Source: an uncultured Nitrospira sp. (GTDB lineage: Bacteria > Nitrospirota > Nitrospiria > Nitrospirales > Nitrospiraceae). Taken from it: a stretch of DNA of 44,706 nt. Below the pieces are notes generated by a model. That model was given only the letters and a program-made list of their open reading frames with translations, searched no databases and was not told the origin of the DNA. The translations under genes and the position numbers were made by a program. Positions 22,923-32,370 of the stretch are shown in pieces (position 1 is the first letter of the stretch; each line of letters starts with the position of its first letter). The stretch is from NCBI GenBank assembly GCA_946479785.1, contig CAMLHQ010000022.1, positions 1 through 44,706 of the forward strand. The letters are read 5' to 3'.

Positions 22923-25900
22923 TCACCTGACAGGAACGCCGCGAGACAGTGGGACGATCTGTTGGCGATCCGGACCTTCTCCCCTCCCCGTGACGGTGCG
23001 AATGGGAAGGCCGTCGCGGAATATCATGAAGGTGCTGGGAACGGCCGGAACACGGAGACCGGGTAAAATCACACCAGCGAGATTCAATGGATCGCAGGCC
23101 GAGAGCTTGATCTCCGTCCCGCCGGCCGACCCGCTGTTCTTTCGGATGGCGCGCAGCGCTTCGACAGCTTCGGGCAATGCAAACTGCTCGCCGACAAACC
23201 CTGAGACGAACCGCCCTCCACGCACTTCTCCCTTCAGCTCCAACCGCCGATAGACGACCAAGAGATCACGCCACGACTGTACCAGCACTTCGCGCGCCAG
23301 GAGATCACGAAAGACGACGCCGTAGCGGCGAAGCAGTTGGCGGGCGACGTGATCGGCAACCCCACCACTCCTGCCTCCCACCTCGGTTCTGCGGAGCAGC
23401 GACCAACGGCCTGTTGAATGTCGTGGACGACGCATACGCTCGCGACCTTCTGCTCGACGGCGGTGCGGATCCATCAACGCGCGGAGATTATCAAAGCCGT
23501 CGGCTGTCACCAATCCAGCCGCCACTAATTCCCACAGCCCTTCTTCCACCTCTGCCGCCAGATAACCAGTCGCCCGCACCAGATCGGCAAAGAAGCTCGC
23601 GCCTCGTTCGTGCAATGCTCGACGCAAATCCTGGGCGACAGCACTCAAGACGGCAAAGGAATCGGGACCACGCCAGGCGTCTTCCTGGAACGCCTCCAAC
23701 AGCCACTCACTGTCTTCACGAGGGAACAGACTGATCGGAGCCACGCTGGTCGGCGTGATTCGACGGGCACGTTCCCGATCGCCAGAATCGGCAAGACGCG
23801 GATGGGGAGACAACCGTCCCCAGCTCACCGCGCCGCTCAAACACAGTCGATCCAGCAATTCCGGCTCGTACTTGGCCATTCTCACGCGCAACAGTTGCGA
23901 GTCCCAGCTGGACGAGGCTGCTTCGAATCCGGCCAGCTGCCTGACCACTTCCAGCAGACCGGATTCGCCGTGTTGGCGGGAGCCTGGTGCCACATGCTGC
24001 CACTGAAAGAGGAAGCGCATGAAGTCGGCCGTCGCCACCGGTTCGACTTCTCTCCGCAGCCTGCCGATCGTCAAGCGATGGATGCGGGCCAGCAGACGGC
24101 GATGGCACCATTCAGGCGAGACCTCCGCCCCGCCGGAATTCTCAAGTTGAACGGTTGAATCTTGGATGCGGCCGAGAGGCCGAAACTGACCCCGTAGAAC
24201 CTGGCCTTGTGCTTCGAGCCGGACCATTGACCTGTTTATTTCATCACCCGGCAGATGCAGACGAGCGGCCAACTCGTTTGTCGTCGTTGGACCGATACTC
24301 TCCATCCAACCCTGGATGATCGCATCCAGCGTCGCCTCGTCTCGCATTGCCCATGCCGCCTCTACCTCCACCCGCCGCTCTGTGGCCACCCACCCTGCTG
24401 CTTCCCGCCCTTCGATTCTCGCCTGAATGGAGACGGCGCGACCGGATTCGACAAGTACCGGGAGGTATCGTGCCCAGTCTTCGGCGATCGGCTCAGGCAG
24501 CCACACCAAGGTCAGCAGTGCATCGTGCAATTCGTCGGCATCGCGGACGACAGGCCAGCATTCGCGCACCACTTCCTCGATCGCGGCCGGATCGAGCGCC
24601 CCGACTTCCCCGGCCAATTCCGCCGGCAACGTCCTTCGTAGTTCCACCGCCCTCGCCCGCCGTTCTTCGAGGGGCGCATCGTCCAGAAAAGCATAGGGGT
24701 TGGCATTCAGGATTTCGTGTGAAAACGGAGAGGGTGATGGCGTATCGATGGCCACACAACGAATGGCTCCCGCCTCAATCCGGCGCAAGAGATCGGTGAG
24801 TCCCTCGACATCCATCGCTTCTGTCAGGCAATCGCGCAAAGTCTCTTGCACCAAGGGATGGTCGGGTATCCGGCGCGCAGTCCGCTCACCGGTCATGTTG
24901 TCTTGGCAGGCAATCGCATCAGGAAACACCGCAGCCAGTAAATCCTCGGCTTTCATCCGCTGAATCTGCGGCGGGACCTTTTTACCATGCGAGAAACGCA
25001 GCAGGGCTAACGAGCGCGAGGCATCCCAGCGCCAGCGCGTTGCAAACATCGGCGCGAGCAGGACGGCTTGAATTAAGACTTCGCGTACTGTACCCGAATG
25101 CAGGTAGCTGAACACGGACTCTAACGGGAAGCTATGTTTCTCGCCAAGCGAGATGACCAGGCCGTTATCAGTGGCCGCTGCCTGCAACTCGAAATCGAAC
25201 GTGACACAGAAGCGCTTGCGCAAGGCCAATCCCCAGGCCTTATTGATTCGTCCGCCAAAGGGCGCGTGGATGACGAGCTGCATGCCGCCACTCTCGTCGA
25301 AAAAGCGCTCGGCGATGATGGTCTCTTGCGTCGGCACAGTTCCCAGGATCGCTCTGCCGCCCAACACATACTCGATGGCCTGCTGGGCACCTCGCTGGTC
25401 GAGGCCACACTCCTGCTTGAGAAAGTGGAGTGGTGAGTGCCGCCCTTCGATTCGCTCAGGGCCGGAAACGGCCCGGTCTGCAATCTCTTGCCTTAGAGCC
25501 GCCACTTCGGCGGAGAGTTCGGCTGTTCTCGAAGGTGCTTCGCCGCGCCAGAAGGGAATGTTCGGCGGCGCGCCGTGGGCATCTTCAACCCGCACCTTGC
25601 CCATCTCCACACCCTTGATGCGCCAAGACGTATTGCCGAGCAGCATGATATCGCCGGCCAAACTTTCCACTGCAAAATCTTCATCGACGGATCCGACGAC
25701 TGTCCCTTCAGGCTCAGCCACCACCGCATAGTTGGCCGTATCAGGAATCGCGCCTCCGGAGGTAATCGCCGCCAGCCTCGCACCGCGCCTGCCTTTAAGT
25801 GTGTGATTGATCCGATCGTGGTAGAGGTAGGCCAGCCCTCGTCCACGATTCGTCGCGATGCCTTCCGCCAGCATCCGCACCACGCGATCGAACGTCGCCC

Positions 25901-27230
25901 GTTCCAATTCCCGATAGGGAAAGGCATGACGGACCAGAGCATAGAGTTCCGCTTCGGTCCACGTCTGGGTGGCGGCTGCCGCGACGATCTGCTGCGCGAG
26001 GATATCCAACGGAGCCGGCGGCACGGAGATGTGATCCAAGACACCTGCCTTGATCGCCCGAATCAGCGCCGCACATTCGAGCAATTCATCGCGCGTGGTG
26101 GCAAAGAGCCGTCCCTTGGGAATCGCCTTAATCCAGTGCCCCGAACGGCCGATCCGCTGCAAACAGGTGGCAATCGCCCGCGGCGAACCAATCTGGCACA
26201 CCAGATCGACCGTTCCGACGTCGATACCCAGTTCCAGCGATGCTGTCGCGACAACGACCCGCGTCTTGCCGCTCTTCAGTCGCTCTTCTGCTGACAGACG
26301 AATCTGTTTCGAGAGACTCCCGTGATGCGCTGCCACGATATCAGCCCCAAGATCGTGAAGACGCTCTTCAAGATGATGGGAGACCCGTTCGGCCAACCGG
26401 CGCGTGTTGACGAAGACGAGCGTCGTTCGATGCTCCCGCACAAGCGCGGCGACACGATCATAGATATCTGACCAAATGGCGTTCGTGACCACGGCGCTCA
26501 GTTCGTCTTTCGGTACTTCAACAGCCACATCCATCTGCCGCCGGTGGCCGACGTCGATGACGGTTGGAAGCGGGCGGTCCCCGACGAGGAACCGGGCGAC
26601 GACCTCGATCGGGCGCTGCGTGGCGGACAATCCGATCCGTTGCGGTTTCATCGGCGTCAACGCTTCCAGCCGTTCCAATGAGAGAGCGAGATGCGCGCCA
26701 CGTTTATTGGGAGCCAGCGCATGGATTTCATCCACGATGACGGTCCGGACCGTTTGCAACAGGCGCCGGCTTTTCTCCGCCGTAAGCAGGATGAAAAGCG
26801 ATTCCGGCGTGGTGACGAGAATGTGCGGCGGCCGCTTCAGCATCTGCTGGCGATCCGCCATCGATGTATCGCCGGTGCGCACCAGGACACGCAGCTCCGG
26901 CATCAGCAATCCAGCTTGCAACGCAGCCTGGCCGATCTCCGCGAGCGGCTGCTGGAGATTTTTCTGGATGTCGTTGCTCAGGGCTTTAAGGGGCGAGACG
27001 TAGAGGACCTGCGTGCGGTCGTCAAGCTCGCGGGCGAGCGCTTGTTTGAACAGCTGATCGATGCTGGAGAGAAACGCCGCAAAAGTTTTTCCTGACCCCG
27101 TCGGCGCGGCGATCAATGCGTCTTTGCTGGATTGGATCGCAGGCCAGGCCTCTATCTGTACGTCAGTGGGGATGCCGACAGATGATTGAAACCATTCCGC
27201 GATGATGGGGTGAAAATTCGAGAGTGGCAT
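22923..27230 (-). CDS. lhr: Large Lhr-type ATP-dependent helicase
   Basis: About 1435 residues from the ATG at 27230, which gives the usual opening MPLSNFHPIIAEWF; 52 further upstream codons are rejected. Superfamily 2 motifs in order are Q-motif PTDVQIEAWPAI, Walker A APTGSGKT (42-49), Ia YVSPLKALSNDI, Ib TTPESLFILL, DEIH (167-170), SATQRPIE, then the RecA2 part VVATASLELGIDVG and QRIGRSGH. After the helicase core (about 1-850, including the winged helix and Lhr-specific domain), about 580 more residues form the C-terminal domain found in full-length Lhr (mycobacterial Lhr is about 1500). Lhr is a 3'-5' DNA/RNA:DNA translocase linked to DNA repair. The frame is intact throughout. Convergent with the lipoprotein at 22433. 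Confidence 0.94.
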   Translation of the reverse strand: MPLSNFHPIIAEWFQSSVGIPTDVQIEAWPAIQSSKDALIAAPTGSGKTFAAFLSSIDQLFKQALARELDDRTQVLYVSPLKALSNDIQKNLQQPLAEIGQAALQAGLLMPELRVLVRTGDTSMADRQQMLKRPPHILVTTPESLFILLTAEKSRRLLQTVRTVIVDEIHALAPNKRGAHLALSLERLEALTPMKPQRIGLSATQRPIEVVARFLVGDRPLPTVIDVGHRRQMDVAVEVPKDELSAVVTNAIWSDIYDRVAALVREHRTTLVFVNTRRLAERVSHHLEERLHDLGADIVAAHHGSLSKQIRLSAEERLKSGKTRVVVATASLELGIDVGTVDLVCQIGSPRAIATCLQRIGRSGHWIKAIPKGRLFATTRDELLECAALIRAIKAGVLDHISVPPAPLDILAQQIVAAAATQTWTEAELYALVRHAFPYRELERATFDRVVRMLAEGIATNRGRGLAYLYHDRINHTLKGRRGARLAAITSGGAIPDTANYAVVAEPEGTVVGSVDEDFAVESLAGDIMLLGNTSWRIKGVEMGKVRVEDAHGAPPNIPFWRGEAPSRTAELSAEVAALRQEIADRAVSGPERIEGRHSPLHFLKQECGLDQRGAQQAIEYVLGGRAILGTVPTQETIIAERFFDESGGMQLVIHAPFGGRINKAWGLALRKRFCVTFDFELQAAATDNGLVISLGEKHSFPLESVFSYLHSGTVREVLIQAVLLAPMFATRWRWDASRSLALLRFSHGKKVPPQIQRMKAEDLLAAVFPDAIACQDNMTGERTARRIPDHPLVQETLRDCLTEAMDVEGLTDLLRRIEAGAIRCVAIDTPSPSPFSHEILNANPYAFLDDAPLEERRARAVELRRTLPAELAGEVGALDPAAIEEVVRECWPVVRDADELHDALLTLVWLPEPIAEDWARYLPVLVESGRAVSIQARIEGREAAGWVATERRVEVEAAWAMRDEATLDAIIQGWMESIGPTTTNELAARLHLPGDEINRSMVRLEAQGQVLRGQFRPLGRIQDSTVQLENSGGAEVSPEWCHRRLLARIHRLTIGRLRREVEPVATADFMRFLFQWQHVAPGSRQHGESGLLEVVRQLAGFEAASSSWDSQLLRVRMAKYEPELLDRLCLSGAVSWGRLSPHPRLADSGDRERARRITPTSVAPISLFPREDSEWLLEAFQEDAWRGPDSFAVLSAVAQDLRRALHERGASFFADLVRATGYLAAEVEEGLWELVAAGLVTADGFDNLRALMDPHRRRAEGRERMRRPRHSTGRWSLLRRTEVGGRSGGVADHVARQLLRRYGVVFRDLLAREVLVQSWRDLLVVYRRLELKGEVRGGRFVSGFVGEQFALPEAVEALRAIRKNSGSAGGTEIKLSACDPLNLAGVILPGLRVPAVPSTFMIFRDGLPIRTVTGRGEGPDRQQIVPLSRGVPVR

Positions 27231-27302
27231 CGCGTGCGATTCTAGCACGCCATACGAAACGGACTCTATCCGCTCTCTACCTTCCGCTCTTGAAACAAGA
27301 AA

Positions 27303-27332
27303 GTCCTCGGCAGGCGCATCCCTGCCGAGGAC
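27303..27332 (-). terminator. Intrinsic terminator of the propeller gene 27364-28515
   Basis: A perfect 12-bp stem (GTCCTCGGCAGG / CCTGCCGAGGAC) with a six-base loop. On the minus strand it is followed by TTTCTTGTTTC, the U-rich tail of a Rho-independent terminator. It lies 32 bases past the propeller stop and upstream of the Lhr start, separating the two transcripts. Confidence 0.8.
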
Positions 27333-27363
27333 CTCGTTGACGTCGAGCCAGAGCCAGCTGTAC

Positions 27364-28515
27364 TTAAGGCCGCCCTGGGACTCCAATGCCGCTTGGGTTC
27401 GTCCCCCCGGTCGGAAACGTCGCAGGAACCGTCGATGTCAAAACGCCTGCCGCTCCAATCGTGAAGGCTGCGACATTGTCAGGTCCGGTGTTGGTCACAT
27501 AGACAAATTGCCCGTTCAGCGAGACGGTCACGCCAAACGGTGCGGTGGCCGCTCCGGTCGGGAAACTCACCGGAACTGTCGGCGTGAGCACGCCGGCACC
27601 TGCTATTGTGAAGGCAGCCACTTCGTTGGTTCCACTGTTCGCCACATACAGAAACTGTCCGACTGGCGACACGGCAATGCCTTTCGGCGTGGTAAGGCCG
27701 GCTCCTGTTGAAAAGGTGGCCGGCGTCGTCGGCGTCAAGACACCCCCCACGCCGATCACGAAGCCGGCCACTTCGTTTGTCGCGCTATTGGTCACATAGA
27801 CAAACTGCCCGTCGGAAGAGACTGTGATCCCGAACGGTGCCGAACCGGCCCCAGTCGGAAACGTCGGTGGGACTGTCGCAGTGAGTAGGCCACCCGCGTC
27901 GATCGTGAAGGCAGACACATTGTCACTGCCGCTGTTTGCGACATAAAGAAATTGCCCGTTCGGCGAGACGGCAATACCCTGTGGAGAAGTCGCACCCACG
28001 GTCGAAAACGTCGCCGGAACCGTCGGGGTCAACACTCCCGTCGAGGTGTTCAGTGTGAAAGCAGAAACCGTCGTGTTTCCGGCGTTGGTGTTGGCGACAT
28101 AGACAAATTGCCCGTTCGGAGACACCGTGATGCCCTGAGGTGTTGAGCCTCCCCCGATCGGGAACGTCGCCGGGGTAGTAGCCGTCAATACCGCGGTACT
28201 TTGATTGACCGTAAACGCCGAAACGACATTCGTGGTGTTATTGGCGACATAGACGAATTGCCCATTAGGTGATACGGCAATCCACGTTGGCGCAATCGCT
28301 CCGGTAGCAAATGTGGCCGGGCTCGTCGGGCTCAAAAGCCCTCCAGCTCCAATGGTAAAGCCCGACACATCATTCGACGTGTTGTTCGCCACATAGACAA
28401 ACGGAGGAGCGGTCGTCCCTAATGAGCCACCCCCGCTTCCAGGTCCGCTGTCTGGGCAGCCAGCCAGGCACAGGCCGGTAGCTGCAATGAAAAGGAGAGG
28501 GATCTTATTGGTCAT
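27364..28515 (-). CDS. Seven-repeat beta-propeller lipoprotein (first of a pair)
   Basis: A 383-residue protein with a lipoprotein signal (LLFIAATGLCLAGC, lipidated cysteine near residue 19) and a Gly/Ser linker, then seven repeats of about 48-52 residues. Each starts FVYVANxxxNxVSAFTI, continues GxGGVLTPTxPATFxTG and ends GIAVSPNGQ, the pattern of YncE/lactonase-type beta-propellers. Seven repeats close a seven-bladed propeller. No lactonase catalytic residues were identified; such proteins often bind ligands or partners at the cell surface. A paralogue lies directly upstream on the same strand (28677-29801). A clear terminator follows. Confidence 0.88.
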   Translation of the reverse strand: MTNKIPLLFIAATGLCLAGCPDSGPGSGGGSLGTTAPPFVYVANNTSNDVSGFTIGAGGLLSPTSPATFATGAIAPTWIAVSPNGQFVYVANNTTNVVSAFTVNQSTAVLTATTPATFPIGGGSTPQGITVSPNGQFVYVANTNAGNTTVSAFTLNTSTGVLTPTVPATFSTVGATSPQGIAVSPNGQFLYVANSGSDNVSAFTIDAGGLLTATVPPTFPTGAGSAPFGITVSSDGQFVYVTNSATNEVAGFVIGVGGVLTPTTPATFSTGAGLTTPKGIAVSPVGQFLYVANSGTNEVAAFTIAGAGVLTPTVPVSFPTGAATAPFGVTVSLNGQFVYVTNTGPDNVAAFTIGAAGVLTSTVPATFPTGGTNPSGIGVPGRP

Positions 28516-28676
28516 CGCGTCACCCTAGGAGAGATTCGTGCGCGCTACGAATTCGTATGCACCCTTAATTGGTTTATACCACCATAGAGAGGATGTGCCA
28601 ATGAAACAACGGAATCGTTTCAATGAACTTTGCGCGTCCAGTCTGGCGACTGAATTTTGGAAAAGGCAGGTAAGAG

Positions 28677-29801
28677 TTACGGACGTCCCGGTGTCGCGAT
28701 GGCACGCGGCGTCACTCCAACCATGAAGGGTGAACCGGTCACAGTGGCCAGAGCGCCGGAGGCGCCGTCGATCGCGAAGGCAAAGACATCGTTGGAACCT
28801 CGATTGGCGACATATAAGAAAGCCCCGTCCGGGGACACGGTGACCGCTGTGGGTGTGGTCCCCGCCGGAAACGGCGATCCGCTAACGGCCGCCAATGCCC
28901 CTGTCGTCGCGTTGACCGTAAACGCCGATACGTTGTTGGAAGCTTCATTCGCTACATACAAAAACGATCCGTTCGGGGTAGTGGCGATCCCGGAAGGTGT
29001 GAAACCTGTGGCAAAGGGAGAGCCCGCAATCGGCGTTAAGGCTCCCGTCGCATCGATCGAAAGTGCCGACACAAAGTTTTGGCCTTGGATCGTCACATAA
29101 AGGAAAGACCCGTTCGGCGACACCACGAGACCGACAGGAGTAGTCCCGACGACAAATGGAGAGCCGGCGACCGGCGTCAATCCTCCAGCGGCATCGATTG
29201 AAAAGGCCGACACAGTATTTGAACCCTGATTGGCGACATACAAAACCGCGCCGTTCGGCGAGAGAGTGATTCCGGCTGGAGTGAAGCCTGTAGCAAAGGG
29301 AGACCCGGCGACCGGCGTCAATCCTCCAGCGGCATCGGCTGAAAAGGCTGACACATCGTTTGAACCCTGATTGGTGATGTACACGAACGAATGATTTGGA
29401 GACATCGTGACTTTGAACGGAGTGGTCCCTGCCGGAAACGGTGATCCGGCCACGGCCGCCAATGCTCCCGTGGCCGGATTCACCGTGAAACCCGACACCG
29501 TATTGGATCCTTGATTCGCAACATAAGCCAAGGCGCCATCGGATGAAACGGCAATGCCGGCTGGCGTTGTCCCGACTGCAAAAGGAGAACCGGCGACAGG
29601 GACCAGTGCACCGGCTCCGTTGATCATGAATGCCGAGACATTATTAGAAGCTTGATTGGCGACATAGGCGACAGCGGGAGGAAGAGCAGACCCGGTCTTG
29701 ATATTGATCGCTCCGTCATCCCCCGAGCAGGCGCCGAGGAATACCAGGACAGACAATGCTAGCCCCAGGACATTTTGTCTCGTCATGGCCAATGTTTTCA
29801 T
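28677..29801 (-). CDS. Seven-repeat beta-propeller lipoprotein (second of a pair)
   Basis: About 374 residues from the ATG at 29801, chosen because GGAGG lies seven bases upstream and the protein then starts with a signal peptide (MTRQNVLGLALSVLVFLGAC, lipobox LGAC). The 84 codons above it are not needed. Seven repeats of about 47 residues follow: xYVANQGSNxVSAFxIDAxGxLTPVAGSPFAxGTTPxGIxxSPNGS. Repeats 3 and 4 are nearly identical even at DNA level (about 29160-29370), pointing to recent duplication or conversion between blades. Same family as the downstream gene but a different consensus (AGSPF in place of PATF). Surface-exposed, ligand unknown; the ending GRP is shared by both proteins. Confidence 0.86.
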   Translation of the reverse strand: MKTLAMTRQNVLGLALSVLVFLGACSGDDGAINIKTGSALPPAVAYVANQASNNVSAFMINGAGALVPVAGSPFAVGTTPAGIAVSSDGALAYVANQGSNTVSGFTVNPATGALAAVAGSPFPAGTTPFKVTMSPNHSFVYITNQGSNDVSAFSADAAGGLTPVAGSPFATGFTPAGITLSPNGAVLYVANQGSNTVSAFSIDAAGGLTPVAGSPFVVGTTPVGLVVSPNGSFLYVTIQGQNFVSALSIDATGALTPIAGSPFATGFTPSGIATTPNGSFLYVANEASNNVSAFTVNATTGALAAVSGSPFPAGTTPTAVTVSPDGAFLYVANRGSNDVFAFAIDGASGALATVTGSPFMVGVTPRAIATPGRP

Positions 29802-29933
29802 AGGAATTCCTCCCATGCACCCAGAGGCGCAACGTCTAGACTCAAAAGGCATGCCAAAATACCTAGTTGATTTCCATAGATTCTCCGCGATCGTTACGGG
29901 CAAACTGTACTCAATTCCAGACAGGCATTCGGC

Positions 29934-30752
29934 ATGACGATCAAACGAGACACCGCCATAGTCCTTGGATCCGGTTATGTGGCGCGTTTTATGCTTTCCC
30001 TTAACGATTTTTACGCGAACGTCCTGCACACCAGCCGCGATCCCAACCACCATCTCTCATGGGTGCCTCCGAAGCAGCGATTACGATTCGACCTCTCGCA
30101 ACCGGACACATGGAGCCAAATTCCTCCTGGCGCCGATATGCTCTGGTGCTTTCCGGCAACTCCGCTCGATTCGGTTCGACAATTCGCGGCACACATCAAA
30201 GGATCTTTTAGGCGGCTGGTCGTGCTCGGTAGCACGTCGGCATACGATGTGACCAAGTCGACTGATTACCCGCCGCCTTGGATCGACGAATGTGCCCCGG
30301 TCGATGTCAGAAAACCCCGCGTGCAAGGGGAAGAATTTCTCCGGAAAGAATATGGAGCGATCGTGCTGCGGGTGGCCGGTATTTACGGACCGAACCGCAA
30401 TCCGATCGACTGGCTCAGAACCGGCCGCGTCGGCCCTTCACGAAAGTATGTGAATTTGATTCACGTCGAAGATCTGGCAGCCATCTGCCTGGCTGCGCTG
30501 GCGAGAGGAAATCCCGGTCAGGTTTATAATGTCAGCGATGGAATCCCGCGTCGATGGGACGAAATTTACATAATCGCCCGGGACCGATGGCACATGCCCG
30601 CAATTCCAGAACAATCGATTCAGGAAGCCGGGAAACGGATAGAGACCCGCAAGCTGCGCGAACGTCTTGGCGAGTCACTTCGCCATACGGATCTCTTCGC
30701 CTCGATCGATATGCTCGAACGATCGTCTGCTACCAACGTAACAGAGCCATAA
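29934..30752 (+). CDS. NAD(P)-binding epimerase-like protein (extended SDR, YeeZ-like)
   Basis: A 272-residue Rossmann protein. The nucleotide-binding motif is degenerate (AIVLGSGYVARFML, residues 9-22), followed by LVVLGSTSAYD, VLRVAGIYGPNRNPID and NLIHVEDLAAICLAAL, all characteristic of extended short-chain dehydrogenase/epimerases. The catalytic YxxxK is not visible at its expected place (the stretch reads KPRVQGEEFLRKEYG), as in the YeeZ-like subgroup, so activity is uncertain. Its C-terminus overlaps the stop of the convergent CPBP gene by 23 bases. No strong ribosome binding site is seen. It stands alone on its strand. Confidence 0.82.
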   Translation: MTIKRDTAIVLGSGYVARFMLSLNDFYANVLHTSRDPNHHLSWVPPKQRLRFDLSQPDTWSQIPPGADMLWCFPATPLDSVRQFAAHIKGSFRRLVVLGSTSAYDVTKSTDYPPPWIDECAPVDVRKPRVQGEEFLRKEYGAIVLRVAGIYGPNRNPIDWLRTGRVGPSRKYVNLIHVEDLAAICLAALARGNPGQVYNVSDGIPRRWDEIYIIARDRWHMPAIPEQSIQEAGKRIETRKLRERLGESLRHTDLFASIDMLERSSATNVTEP

Positions 30753-32232
30753 CGGCCAGACAGACGAGCAAATTGTTGATGGCATGCGCGAGAATGCCGG
30801 GCGCAAGGCTCCCGGTTCGTTCGTAGATCCAGGCCCAAAGGACGCCGCTCCAACAGACGCTGATCAGACCCACGACCCCATAGCCGTGCGCGAGCCCGAA
30901 GATCCCCGCACTGATGAGCGCAGCGGGAAGAAAACGGAACTTGCGACGGAGAATCGCAAACAACAATCCCCGGAAAACGAGTTCTTCGAACAGGGGTGCA
31001 AAGATGACATATTCCAATAGGCTCACCATGGTCAGCGAACTCGATCCCCATGCCAGATCCTCATCGAACCACTCGGTCCAGTGGCTCGTCAGTTGCCACT
31101 GTTCCGTTATACGGTCCATCAACCACTCTCCCCACAACCCCGCTGCGACCACCGCCAGCACCGCGACCAGCAGCCGGCCAAGATGTGACCAAGGGAGACC
31201 TAAACCGAACCCTTCTTCAAACGTCATCCCGGCCGGGCGGAACAAATGGTAATAGGCCAAGGCCAGCAACGGCAGGTTCGTCATCGGAATGGCCAGCGCT
31301 CGCAATGAGGCGTTCTCCGGTGGCAGGTACATCAGACAGAAAGCCATGACGATGGCGCCGATGGCGCCGCCGCGCAACAACACCGCCGCACCGACACGAC
31401 CGGGCCACGGGGGCGGAATTCCCGGATCATGCAGCCGGACGAGGTTTACACCAGCCGAATGCCTTTGCCATATCATGAGCAACAGAAGGGTGCCGATGAG
31501 CATCACGGTGAGTTCACACACAGTCAGCCTGCGCGAATAGGCGTACAAGCGGTCCGCACGGACAGCCGACTGTCCTTGAACGACCGCCGCTAGTTCAGTA
31601 TGTCCCGCGCGTTGGGCCAACCTGGTCATCACGCGATCGTAAAACCATCCGACCGGCAACACCTCAGTCAACTCGCCCTGGAGCATCTCGACCGTCTCGC
31701 GATCCGGCGGGGGCTCTTCACTATAGGCTGCACGGACAACATCGGCATATCGTGGGAGCGGATCTTCCCGGTTATTCCATTCATGAGCCGAAAGAAGAGC
31801 TTGCGACACCTGTCCGGCTTCGGCTTGGAGAATCGCCAATTGAAAAGGGACGACCGGATCATCAGAGCGTTTCGCCAATTCTCGATACCATTCGATGGCG
31901 TGGGCCCGCTCGGCTGCCCCATCGCCGGATACCCAGGCCATCATCCGTTGCTCCCAGGCAGGGGCGCGGGTGAGTCCCTCCTGAATGTCCATCGTTCGAC
32001 CGACCATCAAGGTGAGCGCCTGCTCCGGCGCCTCGAACCGATCGATCTTCGAAACCGACGAGGCCATGACGAGAACGGACGCAAAGGACACGAGAAGGAA
32101 AATCGCCGCCAGCCAGCTGACCAGTGTCGAGTATTGTCCTGGGAACGTGCCGATTGCGGGAGGCGCATCGGTTTCCCGCCACCATGAGCGGGAAGGTAGA
32201 GACTGGGGTAAAGGTGCGACCACTTCGTCCAT
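30730..32232 (-). CDS. CPBP-family intramembrane metalloprotease with large N-terminal domain
   Basis: A 500-residue membrane protein. The C-terminal Abi/CPBP domain carries the three family motifs: EELVFRG (416-422), FGLAHG (H449) and LAHAINNLL (H483), which coordinate a catalytic metal inside the membrane. Before it come a transmembrane helix at about 36-58, a soluble segment of about 180 residues (60-235) rich in helices with an Ala/Leu repeat pattern that may be TPR-like, and further helices at about 238-255, 283-305 and 315-330. CPBP proteases process prenylated or membrane-bound substrates; here neither substrate nor partner is evident. Its tail overlaps the epimerase gene by 23 bases, convergently. 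Confidence 0.88.
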   Translation of the reverse strand: MDEVVAPLPQSLPSRSWWRETDAPPAIGTFPGQYSTLVSWLAAIFLLVSFASVLVMASSVSKIDRFEAPEQALTLMVGRTMDIQEGLTRAPAWEQRMMAWVSGDGAAERAHAIEWYRELAKRSDDPVVPFQLAILQAEAGQVSQALLSAHEWNNREDPLPRYADVVRAAYSEEPPPDRETVEMLQGELTEVLPVGWFYDRVMTRLAQRAGHTELAAVVQGQSAVRADRLYAYSRRLTVCELTVMLIGTLLLLMIWQRHSAGVNLVRLHDPGIPPPWPGRVGAAVLLRGGAIGAIVMAFCLMYLPPENASLRALAIPMTNLPLLALAYYHLFRPAGMTFEEGFGLGLPWSHLGRLLVAVLAVVAAGLWGEWLMDRITEQWQLTSHWTEWFDEDLAWGSSSLTMVSLLEYVIFAPLFEELVFRGLLFAILRRKFRFLPAALISAGIFGLAHGYGVVGLISVCWSGVLWAWIYERTGSLAPGILAHAINNLLVCLAVMALLRW

Positions 32233-32334
32233 AATGCATTAAACTATAACATGGCTTTTTTCCAGCAGAAACCCCTCAAAAGTAACGACACCTCCGTCGG
32301 TATCCACATATGGCTGAGTGGATGGAGAGTCCGC

Positions 32335-32340
32335 TATACT
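32335..32340 (+). promoter_or_regulatory. Candidate -10 box upstream of the aminotransferase operon
   Basis: TATACT lies 31 bases before the ATG at 32371, giving a leader of about 24 bases with a GGAAG ribosome binding site. The -35 region (TGGCTG at 32311-32316) is a poor match. The 138-base gap 32233-32370 also has to hold the promoter of the divergent CPBP gene; TATAGT on the minus strand near 32247-32242 is a candidate for that. Confidence 0.35.
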
Positions 32341-32370
32341 AGGCCCCTTATTATCGTTATCCGGAAGTCT

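Noticed and set aside
27231..27386. 52-codon N-terminal extension of Lhr
   Set aside because: It reads through the terminator hairpin of the propeller gene and into that gene; the family start is at 27230.
27364..29801. Regularly spaced repeats of about 150 bases that might suggest a CRISPR or tandem-repeat array
   Set aside because: The repeats are codons for propeller blades in two open frames; there are no short identical repeats separated by unique spacers.
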